Positions 14,791 through 23,297 of a stretch of 24,659 bases of DNA are shown here, in pieces. This DNA comes from CAVRJC01 sp964505725 (GTDB taxonomy: Bacteria; Actinomycetota; Acidimicrobiia; IMCC26256; DASPTH01), in NCBI GenBank assembly GCA_964505725.1, contig CAZDJK010000011.1:1-24659 (forward strand), in the 5' to 3' direction. The number at the start of each line of letters is the position of its first letter. The first letter of the stretch is position 1. A program made the translations under genes and the position numbers. A model generated the notes under the pieces. The model had not been told where the DNA came from. It searched no databases and worked only from the letters and a program-made list of their open reading frames with translations.

Positions 14791-15697
14791 CGAAGCTCTC
14801 CAACCCGGCTGCCCCCCACTGCACGGCCTCGAGCCCGGCGACGACCTCGTGCGTGTCGACCAGCAGCAGCACCGCCGACCAGGCGACCATCGCCCGGCCG
14901 GTTGCGGCCCGGCGGGTCTCCCGCGCCGCCGCGTTCCCCAGCTGTCGCCACCACGCCGCCTCCGCGCGCCAGACGTCGGCGTCACTGACCACGTCCGCGA
15001 GCACGTCGCGCGACTCGGCGGGCAGGCTGCCAACGAAGGTTTCGACGGTCGGGGCCGTCCAGCCCGGCCCGAGTACCCGGCGGGTCTCGAGCCCGGCCGC
15101 CGGGCTCAATTCCCGGCCGTGCCCGAAGCGCTCGCTGGCGACGACGACGGCTGCCCCGCCCCGAGCCCAGCGGCGGAGCTCGGGAACCGCGTCGTCGACG
15201 CGGCGCGCCCACGCCAAGCGCAGCGCCGCCGCGAGGGGAGCCCGCTCCTCGGTGCCGGGATCACCCCACGGCGAGGCGGCCAGTACGGCGCGCAGCTCGC
15301 CGACCGACCGGGTCTGGTGTGCCCGTGGCCACACGGTGCTCAAGGCGCCCAGCTCGAAGGGCTGGGCGCGAGGCCCGCCGGCCAGCTCGTCGAGGTGTGC
15401 TTCGAGGTTGGCGATCTCGTGCCCCGCCGCGAGCACCCGGATGACATCGCTGGCGCCGGGCGGGAGCCAACCGGCCAGCACCCGCAGGTGCCACAGCGCG
15501 GTCGCCCGCACACCCCGCTCCGCATCGACCAGGCCCATCCCCTCGGTGACGTCGCGCCCGTAGGGGGAGTGGGCTACGACCCGCACCGCGTCGGGAAGCG
15601 AGTCCGCGGCGGCGAGCCCACGGGCGCCGTCTCGCCCCAGTCGCCGGTTCGCAAGCAGCCGCGCCCGCACCGCGGCGGCCACCCATCCCGGCTTCAC
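14777..15697 (-). CDS. atpC: V/A-type ATPase subunit C (central-stalk socket)
   Basis: 306 aa, a three-domain helical funnel protein that joins the D/F shaft to the K ring. Recognisable stretches are WVAAAVRARLLANRRLG, HSPYGRDVTEGMGLVDAERG, then ALWHLRVLAGWLPPG, GHEIANLEAHLDELAGG, SPWGDPGTEERAPLA and RLAWARRVDDAVPELRRWA. These are typical of the divergent actinobacterial form. The GTG start at 15697 overlaps the upstream G/H gene as GTGA. In most bacterial operons C lies between E and F; here it precedes I. Confidence 0.85.
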   Translation of the reverse strand: MKPGWVAAAVRARLLANRRLGRDGARGLAAADSLPDAVRVVAHSPYGRDVTEGMGLVDAERGVRATALWHLRVLAGWLPPGASDVIRVLAAGHEIANLEAHLDELAGGPRAQPFELGALSTVWPRAHQTRSVGELRAVLAASPWGDPGTEERAPLAAALRLAWARRVDDAVPELRRWARGGAAVVVASERFGHGRELSPAAGLETRRVLGPGWTAPTVETFVGSLPAESRDVLADVVSDADVWRAEAAWWRQLGNAAARETRRAATGRAMVAWSAVLLLVDTHEVVAGLEAVQWGAAGLESFDALA

Positions 15698-16146
15698 CGC
15701 ATCGTCCTTGCCTGGTGGCCGGCCCGCGTCGCCGCCTTCACCGCAGCAACCACACGATCCACGAGGATCGGGAGCTGCTCCGAGGCACGGCTCCTGATCT
15801 CCGCGGCGTCGCGGTGGGCCTGGTCGAGCAGGTCTTCTTGCTCACCGGCCGCCACCGCGATCGCCGCGGCCGCCGCCGAGGCTCGCGCCGCGTCGGCTTC
15901 CTGTTGCGCGTCGGCCAGCAACTCGGCGACCCGTTGCGCCGCAGCCATACGGCGGCGCTCCGCCTCACGTCGCGCGCCGGCGACGACCGCCTCCGTCTCG
16001 CTGACCGTGTCCTGCAGCGCGTCGAAGACCGGTCCCAACTCGGCGGCCCGCTCCGAGACCCGATCCGCCGGAACCCCCGCGGGCGCGGCCGCCCCCGGCG
16101 TCCCCGCCGGCCGGAACCGGCGAACGAAGTCCCGAAGCGTCGCCAT
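15694..16146 (-). CDS. V/A-type ATPase G/H-like stator subunit (coiled coil)
   Basis: 150 aa, ATG start at 16146. A proline/alanine-rich leader (residues about 8-30) precedes one long coiled coil: VFDALQDTVSETEAVVAGAR, then EAERRRMAAAQRVAELLADA, then AQQEADAARASAAAAAIAV and a C-terminal ILVDRVVAAVKAATRAG that matches the end of AhaH/NtpF-like subunits. In transcription order it is the first confident subunit gene, as G/H is in related operons, and it would pair with subunit E in the peripheral stalk. The low-complexity sequence makes the family call rest partly on position. Its stop overlaps subunit C (GTGA). Confidence 0.75.
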   Translation of the reverse strand: MATLRDFVRRFRPAGTPGAAAPAGVPADRVSERAAELGPVFDALQDTVSETEAVVAGARREAERRRMAAAQRVAELLADAQQEADAARASAAAAAIAVAAGEQEDLLDQAHRDAAEIRSRASEQLPILVDRVVAAVKAATRAGHQARTMR

Positions 16147-16168
16147 GCCTCATCCAAGGATGCCCTGC

Positions 16169-16342
16169 TCAGGGCACCAGCACCGTTCGCCCGTCGATCT
16201 CTCCGCGCTCCAGCCGCTCGAATACCCGGTTGATGTTCTCCACGGAGCGCCGCTCGACGCGACCGTGCAGGCGCCCCTGCTCGGCCAGGATCTCCTCGAT
16301 GACGAAGTCCTGCTCGTAGCCGTGCAGCCGCGCGGCTCGCAT
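16169..16342 (-). pseudogene. 57-codon ORF resembling an internally deleted zinc alcohol dehydrogenase
   Basis: ATG at 16342 follows an excellent GAGGAGG site by six bases. The first 18 residues (MRAARLHGYEQDFVIEEI) look like the N-terminal strand of medium-chain zinc alcohol dehydrogenases. The last 40 (EQGRLHGRVERRSVENINRV followed by FERLERGEIDGRTVLVP) are their C-terminal signature. About 280 residues between, including the zinc ligands and the NAD-binding GxGxxG fold, are absent, yet the frame is intact. It ends 22 bp before the G/H stator gene on the same strand, so it would be co-transcribed with the ATPase genes. The most likely reading is a deletion scar; a retained micro-protein is possible. 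Confidence 0.6.
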
Positions 16343-16611
16343 TGCACACCTCCTCGGCGTCGCGTCGCGCCGCTTCGCCGGCGGCGATACCCGCTATCGC
16401 AGCCGACCTGGGCTACGCGTTCCAGAGCCGAAGGTCACGAAGCTCGGCGCCGTTCTGCTGATCTGCGCTCGAGTCGGCTCACCTCCACGAATTCACAGGA
16501 CTGGTGGCCGTGAGCGCCGCGTCGCACCATGTTCCCTCCGCGATCGTAGGGGTGTGCTTTCGCGCCACGAGCGACCCGGACCGTCGTTGTCGCGTTGCGG
16601 TTGCGTCTTGC
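16343..16611. other. Intergenic region upstream of the V-ATPase operon
   Basis: This 269-bp stretch separates the exporter permease stop from the start of the ATPase operon, both on the minus strand, so the ATPase promoter is expected here. I see no convincing gene. One perfect inverted repeat, GCGATA (16384-16389) and TATCGC (16395-16400) with a 5-base centre, lies 42 bp upstream of the small ORF and could be an operator. No -35/-10 pair or terminator could be assigned by eye. Confidence 0.4.
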
Positions 16612-18207
16612 TCAGCCGATATCCCTGTGCCGAAGGCCGGCGAGGCCTATTGCGGTCAGTCCGCCTGTGATCAGGACGAGCGCCGCGAGGGGCACCAGCT
16701 GCAGATCGATCGCCGGGTACTGGGGGACGTGTTCGAACGGTGAGAGGTCCTGGATCGGTGTCGCGAGTTCGAGGAGCTGGCCGAACATTCCGATCACGAA
16801 GCAGACAGCGAGCGCGGCCCAGGCCAACCCGCTCGCTCGAGGCGTAAGTCCGATCAGCGCGGCTGTGAGGCCGACGAGTACCCAGACTGCGGGGGCGAAC
16901 GCGAGCATGCCGACGATCGACTGCCGGATCGCGTCGGTGGTGCCGGTCACGGCAGCGTCTGACACGCCGAAGGTGAATCCCACGACGAACAGGACGACGA
17001 GTGTTCCGCCGAACGCGATCCCCAGGTGGCTCATGGCCCACCGAACACGCGACACCGGTGTTGCCAGCACCTCCTCCGCGTGCGTGGAAGTCTCCTCGCC
17101 GCGGATCCGCAGCGCAGACTGGATAGCGAAGGCTGCCGCGACCAATGCGAGGATCCGGAACGACATCGCGAGGTACTGCTCGACGAGGGTGCCGCGTGCT
17201 TGTGCGGCCACGATGTCGGTGAGCGCCTTGTTGTCCTTGACGAACTCGTTGATGGAGTCGGTGATCGAGCCGTAGGCAATCGCGAGCACGATCAACCCGC
17301 TGCTCCAGCCGATGAGGCTGCCGCGCTGAAGCCGGGTCGCGAGCCCGACGGGGCTTCCCAAGGAAGCTGCAGCGCGTGCTCGCCCTGCTCTGGGCGCGAC
17401 GAGTCCCCCGCCGAGGTCGCGCTGTCGAGCAAGGAACACCGCGAACCCGGCCATGAGACCGGTCGAGCCAAGGATGATCAGGAAAGGCCACCACTGCTCG
17501 CCGGCGAATGGTCGGGTCTTCTGCGCCCATCCGATCGGCGACAGCCACGAAATCGTTCCGTCGCCGATGTCGCCGACCGCGCGGAGCACGAACGAGGCGC
17601 CGAGCACCACGCCGCCGAGGCCGTACACGACACGGGTGTTCTCGGTCACCTGCGCGGCCACCAACGTGACCGCCGCGAGCAACAAGCCGAACAGCATGAA
17701 CGACAGCCCGAATACGACCGAGCCTGTGACAGGCAAACCGAGCGCGACGAGCGCGAACGTCACGAGCGCGCCGGTGAGCATGTTCATGGCCGCAACTGTG
17801 ATCAGGGCGGCCGCGGCCAACGAGTGCTCTCCGATGGGTAGAGCGCGCAAGAGCTCGGCGCGGCCCGCCTGCTCCTCACCGCGGGTGAGGCGCCCGAGCA
17901 TGAAGAGGCTCAGCAGGCCCATCAGGATCAACCCGAAGGTGCCGGTCTGGAACGCGACCTGACCTCCGACGGTGTCGAGACCCTGTGCCGGCCCGTTGAA
18001 GATGATCGCAGCCGCATTGTTCTTCGAGGCTCGTGCCGCCTTGTCGAGCTCCGCCTGGTTCGGGTACAGGCCCTTGACGCTGCCGACCGTTGCCACGACG
18101 ACCAGGACGATCGCGGCGATCCAGACCAAGATGCGCACCCGGTCGCGTCTGAACGTGAACCGGGTGAGGGGCGCGACGCCGCTGAGCGAGACCATCGTGG
18201 TTGTCAC
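16612..18207 (-). CDS. ABC-2-type exporter permease (polyketide antibiotic exporter-like)
   Basis: 531 aa with about twelve predicted membrane spans in two repeats. Each half starts with a membrane-proximal cytosolic helix followed by a span: LTRFTFRRDRVRILVWIAAI in the first, then LATRLQRGSLIGWSSGLIVL in the second. Long periplasmic loops follow (ASKNNAAAIIFNGPAQGLDT). The motif GRLTRGEEQAGRAELLRALP and its counterpart IRGEETSTHAEEVLATPVSR are characteristic of the TnrB3-type exporter group (COG3559-like). GTG at 18207 is chosen because it overlaps the ATPase stop as GTGA; ATG at 18195 is an alternative. It pairs with the upstream ATPase to export an unknown hydrophobic or antibiotic-like compound. 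Confidence 0.9.
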   Translation of the reverse strand: MTTTMVSLSGVAPLTRFTFRRDRVRILVWIAAIVLVVVATVGSVKGLYPNQAELDKAARASKNNAAAIIFNGPAQGLDTVGGQVAFQTGTFGLILMGLLSLFMLGRLTRGEEQAGRAELLRALPIGEHSLAAAALITVAAMNMLTGALVTFALVALGLPVTGSVVFGLSFMLFGLLLAAVTLVAAQVTENTRVVYGLGGVVLGASFVLRAVGDIGDGTISWLSPIGWAQKTRPFAGEQWWPFLIILGSTGLMAGFAVFLARQRDLGGGLVAPRAGRARAAASLGSPVGLATRLQRGSLIGWSSGLIVLAIAYGSITDSINEFVKDNKALTDIVAAQARGTLVEQYLAMSFRILALVAAAFAIQSALRIRGEETSTHAEEVLATPVSRVRWAMSHLGIAFGGTLVVLFVVGFTFGVSDAAVTGTTDAIRQSIVGMLAFAPAVWVLVGLTAALIGLTPRASGLAWAALAVCFVIGMFGQLLELATPIQDLSPFEHVPQYPAIDLQLVPLAALVLITGGLTAIGLAGLRHRDIG

Positions 18208-19136
18208 GAGCCGAGGTCGCGAAGGCGGTTCGTCAGCTCGGGCTCGTGTGCGAGCTCGTCGCCGTAGTGGCGCAGGAACAGCTCCTCGAGCGTCGGCGGA
18301 TGGCTCACCAAGCTGCGGACGCCGAGTTCGCCGAGCCGGCGCACGGCGCCTTCGAGGTGCGTGCTGTCGACATCGAAGCGCACCTGAGTGCCGTCGACCA
18401 CGAGCGCGTGGATGCCCGGCAGATCGGCGAGACCGTCTACGGATCGCGCGACCTCGGCGACGATCGCGGTGCGTGTCATACCCCGCAGCTCCTGCAGCGT
18501 GCCGCTCTGCTCGGTCCGCCCGGCCCGGATGATGCTCACGTGGTCGCACAGCGCCTCGACCTCGGCGAGGATGTGGCTCGACAGCAAGACGGTCCGGCCC
18601 TCGCCCTTGACCTCCCGGATGCAGTCCTGGAACACCGCTTCCATCAGCGGGTCCAGGCCTGATGTCGGTTCGTCGAGGATCAGTAGCTCGGCACTGGACG
18701 CGAGCGCCGCGACCAGGCCTACCTTCTGGCGGTTGCCTTTCGAATAGGTACGTGCCTTCTTGGTCGGGTCGAGTTCGAAACGCTCGAGCAGCTCGTCGCG
18801 GCGTCGCGGGTCGAGATCGCCACGGAGCCGACCGAGCAAGTCGATCACCTCTCCGCCGCTGAGCTTCGGCCACAGTGTCACCTCGCCGGGCACGTACGCG
18901 AGACGCCGGTGCAACGCGACCGCGTCACGCCATGGATCGCCGCGCAACAACACCACCTGCCCACGGTCAGCGCGCAGCAGCCCGAGCAGAATTCGGATCG
19001 TTGTCGTCTTGCCCGAACCGTTCGGCCCGAGAAAGCCGTGCACCTCTCCGGTCTCGACGACAAGGTCGAGGCCATCGAGCGCTTTCGTCGTACCGAACGT
19101 CTTGACGAGGCCCGAGATCGAGATCGCCGCGGCCAT
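18204..19136 (-). CDS. ABC transporter ATP-binding protein (DrrA/CcmA-type)
   Basis: 310 aa. Walker A GPNGSGKTTTIRILLGLL is near residues 38-55; the signature is YSKGNRQKV in place of LSGGQ, Walker B is LLILDEPTSGLDP, and the switch is SSHILAEVEALCD. A 90-residue C-terminal extension after the core is typical of DrrA-like ATPases and contains TLEELFLRHYGDEL. It powers the 531-aa permease encoded immediately downstream (4-bp overlap). Start ATG at 19136 is the natural N-terminus, although no strong ribosome-binding site is seen. The gene is divergent from the cyclase/NB-ARC regulator with 100 bp between starts. Confidence 0.95.
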   Translation of the reverse strand: MAAAISISGLVKTFGTTKALDGLDLVVETGEVHGFLGPNGSGKTTTIRILLGLLRADRGQVVLLRGDPWRDAVALHRRLAYVPGEVTLWPKLSGGEVIDLLGRLRGDLDPRRRDELLERFELDPTKKARTYSKGNRQKVGLVAALASSAELLILDEPTSGLDPLMEAVFQDCIREVKGEGRTVLLSSHILAEVEALCDHVSIIRAGRTEQSGTLQELRGMTRTAIVAEVARSVDGLADLPGIHALVVDGTQVRFDVDSTHLEGAVRRLGELGVRSLVSHPPTLEELFLRHYGDELAHEPELTNRLRDLGS

Positions 19137-19236
19137 GGATCGAGTGTGTCACACCGTCTTCGTGGGCCCAATACGATGCTCCGGCTGTGCTGGGATACTG
19201 GCCCTGACGCGCACCGGCGCGAAGAGGGGGTGCGGG
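19137..19236. promoter_or_regulatory. Divergent promoter region with palindrome GTGTGTCACAC
   Basis: This 100-bp gap separates the exporter ATPase (minus) and the cyclase/NB-ARC gene (plus). A perfect 11-bp palindrome (19144-19154) lies 8 bp upstream of the exporter start codon, a good place for a repressor. An extended -10-like TGGGATACT ends at 19199 on the plus strand, 38 bp before the GTG start; no matching -35 is seen. AGAGGGGG at 19224-19231 serves as the cyclase ribosome-binding site. Confidence 0.4.
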
Positions 19237-22200
19237 GTGGCGGAGTTGCCGTCGGGGACGGTCACGTTCCTGTTCACCGATCTCGAGGGTTCGACGGCCC
19301 TGTGGGAACAGCATCCTGACGCGATGCGGGCGGCGTTGGCTCGTCATGACGAGCTGGTGGGCGGCGCCATCGAAGGTCGCGGCGGGTACGTGGTCAAGTC
19401 CACCGGTGACGGGTTTCTCGCCGCATTCGCGAGCGCGCCCGACGCGGTCGCGGCGGCGATCGACGCGCAGCTCGCGTTGGCCGGCGAACGGTGGGCGGAG
19501 ACCGGCCCGTTGCGGGTGCGCATGGGTCTGCACACCGGGGTGGCAGAGCTCCGCGACGGCGATTATCACGGCCCGACGCTGAATCGGGCGGCCCGGTTGA
19601 TGGCGGTGGGACACGGCGGCCAGATCCTGGTTTCGCTGGTGACCAACGAGCTCATGCGCGGCTCAGGCGTCGACCTCGTGGATCTCGGATCGCACCGTCT
19701 GCGCGGCCTGGCCGAGCCTGAGCACGTCTTCCAGGTGGTGCACCCCGGGCTGGAGTCCGAGTTCGGCGCGCTGGGCTCCATGGAGCCTGCCCGCCGTAGC
19801 CCGCCCTGCAATCTGCCCGAACCGCTGGACCGTTTCGTTGGTCGCGTCCGAGAGCTCCGGGACATCCAGGACCGCCTCGCCGGGACCCGGCTGCTCACCT
19901 TGCTCGGCCCCGGCGGTACGGGCAAGACCCGCCTGGCGGTGCAGGCTGCGAGTGAAGTCCGGGACGACTTCGACGACCGGGTGTACTTCGCCGATCTGAG
20001 CGCATGTCGGGACGTCGAATCCGTCCTGTCGGTCACTGCCCGCACGGTGGGGGTGCACGAACAGAGCGGCCGGCCGCTCGTCGATGCGATCAAGGAGGAG
20101 ATCGGTTCGCAGACGATGCTCCTGGTCTTCGACAACTTCGAGCAGGTGACCGCGGCCGCGCTCGCGGTCGCGGAGCTACTCCGCGACTGCCCCCAGCTCA
20201 AGCTGCTCGTGACCAGCCGCGAAGCGTTGAACGTCACCGGCGAGCAGGTCTATCCCGTCCCACCGCTCGCGCTGCCCGACGCCGAGACCGGAACGCTCAC
20301 CGTCGCGGAACTGGCGGAGTCCGAAGCGGTGGAGCTGTTCGTCGAGCGCGCGCGAGCGGTCAGGGCGGACTTTCAGCTCACGGATGACAATGCGCCCGCG
20401 GTGATCGAGCTCTGTACGCGGTTGGACGGCCTACCACTCGCGATCGAGCTCGCGACCGCCCGGCTCGCGTTGTTCTCACCGCAGGCGCTGGTCGAGCGGC
20501 TCGGGGACCGGCTCAACCTCCTGAAGGGTGGGGCGCGCGACGCACCGGAACGCCAACGCGCGCTGCGCGACACGATCAGCTGGAGCTACGAGCTGCTCAC
20601 CGCCGACGAGCAGAGGCTGCTCGCGCTCCTCGCCGTGTTTTCCGGCGCCACTCTCGAAGCCGTCGAGGCCGTCGCGGGGCGCGTGCAAGAGTCGGAAGGA
20701 ATCGATGTTCTGGACGGGCTCAGCTCGTTGGTGCACAAGAGCCTCGTTCGTCAGGTCGACGCCGGCTCTACCGGGCCTCGCCTGTCGATGCTGGAGACGA
20801 TCCGCGACTTCGCTGCGGAAAGGCTCGGCGAAGATCCGGATCTGCGCCGCGATGCCCTCCGGGCGCATGCGGAGTACTTCGCCGATTGGACACTCCACCA
20901 TTGCGAGAAGCTGGCCGGGGACGAGCGCGAGCCCGCCTCGGAGCGGATGGCAGCGGACATCGAGAACCTCTCGGCGGCGTGGCGCTACTGGGTCGCCGAG
21001 AGTGACTTCGAGGAGCTCGGGAAGCTCACCGACGGCCTGTGGTTGCTGTACAACGTCCGCGGTTGGTATCACGAGACCGCGACGCTCATCACGGATCTCC
21101 TCGACGTCCTCTCGTCGACACCCTCGAACCAGGAGCGTCTCATCCAGCAGATCCTGCTGCAGACAAGCTTGGCCCGTGTCTTGATGGCGTCCGAGGGCTA
21201 CACGCCCGAGACCGAGCGCGCGTACCAGCGCGCGCTGGAGCTCTGTGAGGCGCAGGGTGAGTTCCCGCAGCTCCTTCCGGTCCTGCGCGGGCTCTCGACC
21301 TACTACATCTATCGGGCGGAGTTCGAGAAGTCCATACGGATCGGCGAGCAGCTCCTGGGTCTCGCCGAGCGCTTCGACGACGCCCGGGCACGCGTCGAGG
21401 GGCATCTGCTGATCGGAGCGAGCGAAGGCATGCTCGCCAAGCTCCAATCCGGGATCGACCACCTGGAACAGGGAATCGCCGCCTACGACGTCGCGCCGCG
21501 CAAGGTCGAGCGTTTCGAGGCCGGCAACGACCCCGGGGTGGTGTGTCAACTCGTCGAAGGAATGCTGCTGTGGATGAAGGGGTTCCCCGACACGGCCCGT
21601 GACCGGGCCTACGAAGCGGTACAGCTCGCCGAGCGGCTGCACCAGCCGCAGAGCATTGCCTACGCGCACTTCCACACGGGCCTGATCCACATGTGGCTCC
21701 GTCAGTCCGAACGCGCCGCCGAGCATGCCCAGGTGGTGATCGACATCGCGGAAGCGCACGAGTTTCCGGTGTGGTCCGCGGTCGGGTCCTGTCTCCAGGG
21801 CGCAGCGATCGCCGCGACCGGCTCCGTCGACGACGGTCTGGCGCGCTTCGAAACGGCGATGGACCAGTACCGCGCATTGAAGACGCCCCCCGTCTTCTGG
21901 CCGTCACTCCTGCACCTCCATGCCGCGGTGCTCGGTCTGGCGGGTCGGCCGGGCGAGGGCCTCGCGCGCATCGACGAGGCGCTCCAGGTCGTGGCGGGCC
22001 TCCCCGAACCGCAGACACTGTCGTCGGAGTTGCTGTTGCTCAAAGGCAGTCTGCTGTACGCACATACGAACGACGCGGCCGAAGCCGAGATCTGGTTCGA
22101 GCGGGCGGTTCAGAGCGCGGACCAGCTCGAGGCGCCGATGCTCCAGCTACGAGCGGCCTCGGCCCTTGCTCGACTCTGGTGTGCGGAGGGCAAGACCGAA

Positions 22201-22311
22201 CCGGCCGGCGCGTTGCTGAGCGCGGCGTACGAGCGGCTCACCGAGGGCTTCACGACCGCCGATGTCGAAGACGCCAGACTGCTGCTCGACGAGCTGGCGG
22301 TGGCGTACTGA
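19237..22311 (+). CDS. Class III adenylate cyclase - NB-ARC ATPase - TPR signalling protein
   Basis: 1024 aa. GTG at 19237 has AGAGGGGG upstream and begins the cyclase domain directly; the open frame back to 18760 is antisense to the ABC ATPase. Residues 5-170: cyclase homology domain with metal aspartates Asp15 (FTDLEGST) and Asp58 (STGDGF), purine-recognition Lys54, and Asn116/Arg120 (NRAAR), so catalysis looks intact. Residues 195-520: NB-ARC/AfsR-type ATPase with Walker A GPGGTGKTRL, Walker B LLVFDNFEQ, LLVTSREAL and GLPLAIELATARLALF. From about residue 620 the protein is TPR-like helical hairpins, ending LLLDELAVAY. No LuxR or other DNA-binding domain follows, unlike several mycobacterial relatives. 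It probably couples ligand or protein sensing to cAMP production. Confidence 0.93.
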   Translation: MAELPSGTVTFLFTDLEGSTALWEQHPDAMRAALARHDELVGGAIEGRGGYVVKSTGDGFLAAFASAPDAVAAAIDAQLALAGERWAETGPLRVRMGLHTGVAELRDGDYHGPTLNRAARLMAVGHGGQILVSLVTNELMRGSGVDLVDLGSHRLRGLAEPEHVFQVVHPGLESEFGALGSMEPARRSPPCNLPEPLDRFVGRVRELRDIQDRLAGTRLLTLLGPGGTGKTRLAVQAASEVRDDFDDRVYFADLSACRDVESVLSVTARTVGVHEQSGRPLVDAIKEEIGSQTMLLVFDNFEQVTAAALAVAELLRDCPQLKLLVTSREALNVTGEQVYPVPPLALPDAETGTLTVAELAESEAVELFVERARAVRADFQLTDDNAPAVIELCTRLDGLPLAIELATARLALFSPQALVERLGDRLNLLKGGARDAPERQRALRDTISWSYELLTADEQRLLALLAVFSGATLEAVEAVAGRVQESEGIDVLDGLSSLVHKSLVRQVDAGSTGPRLSMLETIRDFAAERLGEDPDLRRDALRAHAEYFADWTLHHCEKLAGDEREPASERMAADIENLSAAWRYWVAESDFEELGKLTDGLWLLYNVRGWYHETATLITDLLDVLSSTPSNQERLIQQILLQTSLARVLMASEGYTPETERAYQRALELCEAQGEFPQLLPVLRGLSTYYIYRAEFEKSIRIGEQLLGLAERFDDARARVEGHLLIGASEGMLAKLQSGIDHLEQGIAAYDVAPRKVERFEAGNDPGVVCQLVEGMLLWMKGFPDTARDRAYEAVQLAERLHQPQSIAYAHFHTGLIHMWLRQSERAAEHAQVVIDIAEAHEFPVWSAVGSCLQGAAIAATGSVDDGLARFETAMDQYRALKTPPVFWPSLLHLHAAVLGLAGRPGEGLARIDEALQVVAGLPEPQTLSSELLLLKGSLLYAHTNDAAEAEIWFERAVQSADQLEAPMLQLRAASALARLWCAEGKTEPAGALLSAAYERLTEGFTTADVEDARLLLDELAVAY

Positions 22312-22335
22312 AGCGTCCCACGCTCCCGTTGCCAT

Positions 22336-22379
22336 CGGCTCGAGCCGTACTGCACATGGCCCGACAGTCGCCTGTGGGC
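22336..22379. terminator. Hairpins between convergent cyclase and SDR genes
   Basis: The 74-bp gap holds two structures. CGGCTCGAGCCG (22336-22347) is a perfect 12-bp palindrome. GCCC-g-ACAG (22359-22367) pairs with CTGTGGGC (22372-22379) as an 8-bp stem with one bulged base and a TCGC loop, followed on the plus strand by GTTCTCTC. This would end the cyclase transcript and, read from the other side, the SDR transcript. There is no long T-tract. Confidence 0.45.
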
Positions 22380-22385
22380 GTTCTC

Positions 22386-23225
22386 TCAGCTCCATCCGGG
22401 GACGAGACCGAGCTCGCGGCAGACGGCCTGCGCGTCGACTGTCCGTCCGTTCGGTTCGGCCGCCGCGGGATCGGTGACCAGCCAGGCGATCACCGCGGCC
22501 GGCACGTCGACGGGCGCGCCGGTGCTGGCGTCGAAGCCGAACCTGCCCATGTCGATGGCGATCCGCTCCGTCGCGACGAAGCCGGGGTCGAGGTTGTAGG
22601 CGCGAATGCCGCGGTCGCCGAGCTCGAGGGCGAGGATGCCGGCGATGCGGTAGGCGGCGGCCTTGCTGAAGCCGTACCCGAGTCCCCAGCCGCCCTCGCC
22701 GGCGGGCGCCGGCGGATCCGAGAGCGCGGAACCCGACGACAGGTTGACGATCGTCCCCTCACCGCGCTCGAGCATCGACGGCAGCACCCGCTGGACGAGC
22801 ACGAGGGGCGCGATCGCGTTCGCCTGCAGGTGGTCGTCGAGCACCTGGATCGGCGTGTCGATCACACGGTCCATGTGGCCGGGCCCGACGTAGCGGCCGT
22901 TGTTCACGAGCACGTCGATGCGGCCCCACGCGTCGAGCACGGTGTCGACCGCGGCGGCGAGCGAAGCGCGGTCGAGGAGGTCGGCCGCGACCGGGAGGGC
23001 GCGTGCGCCTTCCGCCTCGACGAGCACACTCGTCGCGGCAAGGCTGCCGGGGAGGGGCGTGGTGTCGGACGCGGACACCGTGGACGAGTGCTCGCGTGGC
23101 TCTCCCTCGGTTTCGGAGCGGGCGCTCACGGCGACGTCGTAGCCCGCGCGCGCGAGGTGCACGGCGATGCCCTTCCCGATGCCGCGGCTCGCGCCGGTGA
23201 CGAAGGCGACTCTCTGCTCGGCCAT
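22386..23225 (-). CDS. Short-chain dehydrogenase/reductase (SDR)
   Basis: 279 aa. Classical SDR features: cofactor loop TGASRGIG (residues 10-17), IDVLVNNGRYVG (NNG where NNAG is usual), catalytic Ser in NLSSGSALS, and the YGFSKAA Tyr-x-x-x-Lys pair. An insertion after the second strand (SETEGEPREHSSTVSASDTT, about 37-56) is seen in a group of actinobacterial SDRs annotated only generically. ARSETE after beta-2 suggests an NADP(H) preference through the arginine (inference). It lies 72 bp downstream of an amidohydrolase gene on the same strand and probably belongs to the same catabolic cluster. The substrate is unknown. Confidence 0.94.
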   Translation of the reverse strand: MAEQRVAFVTGASRGIGKGIAVHLARAGYDVAVSARSETEGEPREHSSTVSASDTTPLPGSLAATSVLVEAEGARALPVAADLLDRASLAAAVDTVLDAWGRIDVLVNNGRYVGPGHMDRVIDTPIQVLDDHLQANAIAPLVLVQRVLPSMLERGEGTIVNLSSGSALSDPPAPAGEGGWGLGYGFSKAAAYRIAGILALELGDRGIRAYNLDPGFVATERIAIDMGRFGFDASTGAPVDVPAAVIAWLVTDPAAAEPNGRTVDAQAVCRELGLVPGWS

Positions 23226-23297
23226 CCGTCGACCCTACCGCCACGGACCGCGACCGCGCTGCGGCTCCTGGCCCTGCACGCTCCGCGGCGGGCGAGA

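Noticed and set aside
13549..16513. Long plus-strand frames opposite atpI, atpC and the G/H gene
   Set aside because: Low-complexity Arg/Pro/Ala/Ser-rich translations with no motif or start signal; the minus strand holds recognisable ATPase subunits.
16595..16612. Short GTTGCG tandem downstream of the permease as a regulatory repeat
   Set aside because: Only two 6-bp copies in GC-rich DNA, without symmetry or a T-tract, so it is expected by chance.
18208..18873. A 222-residue N-terminal extension of the exporter permease
   Set aside because: It overlaps the ABC ATPase gene in another frame and is arginine-rich; the GTGA overlap at 18204-18207 gives the natural start.
18760..19236. A 159-residue N-terminal extension of the cyclase protein
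   Set aside because: It is Ser/Arg-rich, antisense to the ABC ATPase, and a GTG at 19237 with AGAGGGGG upstream starts exactly at the cyclase domain.
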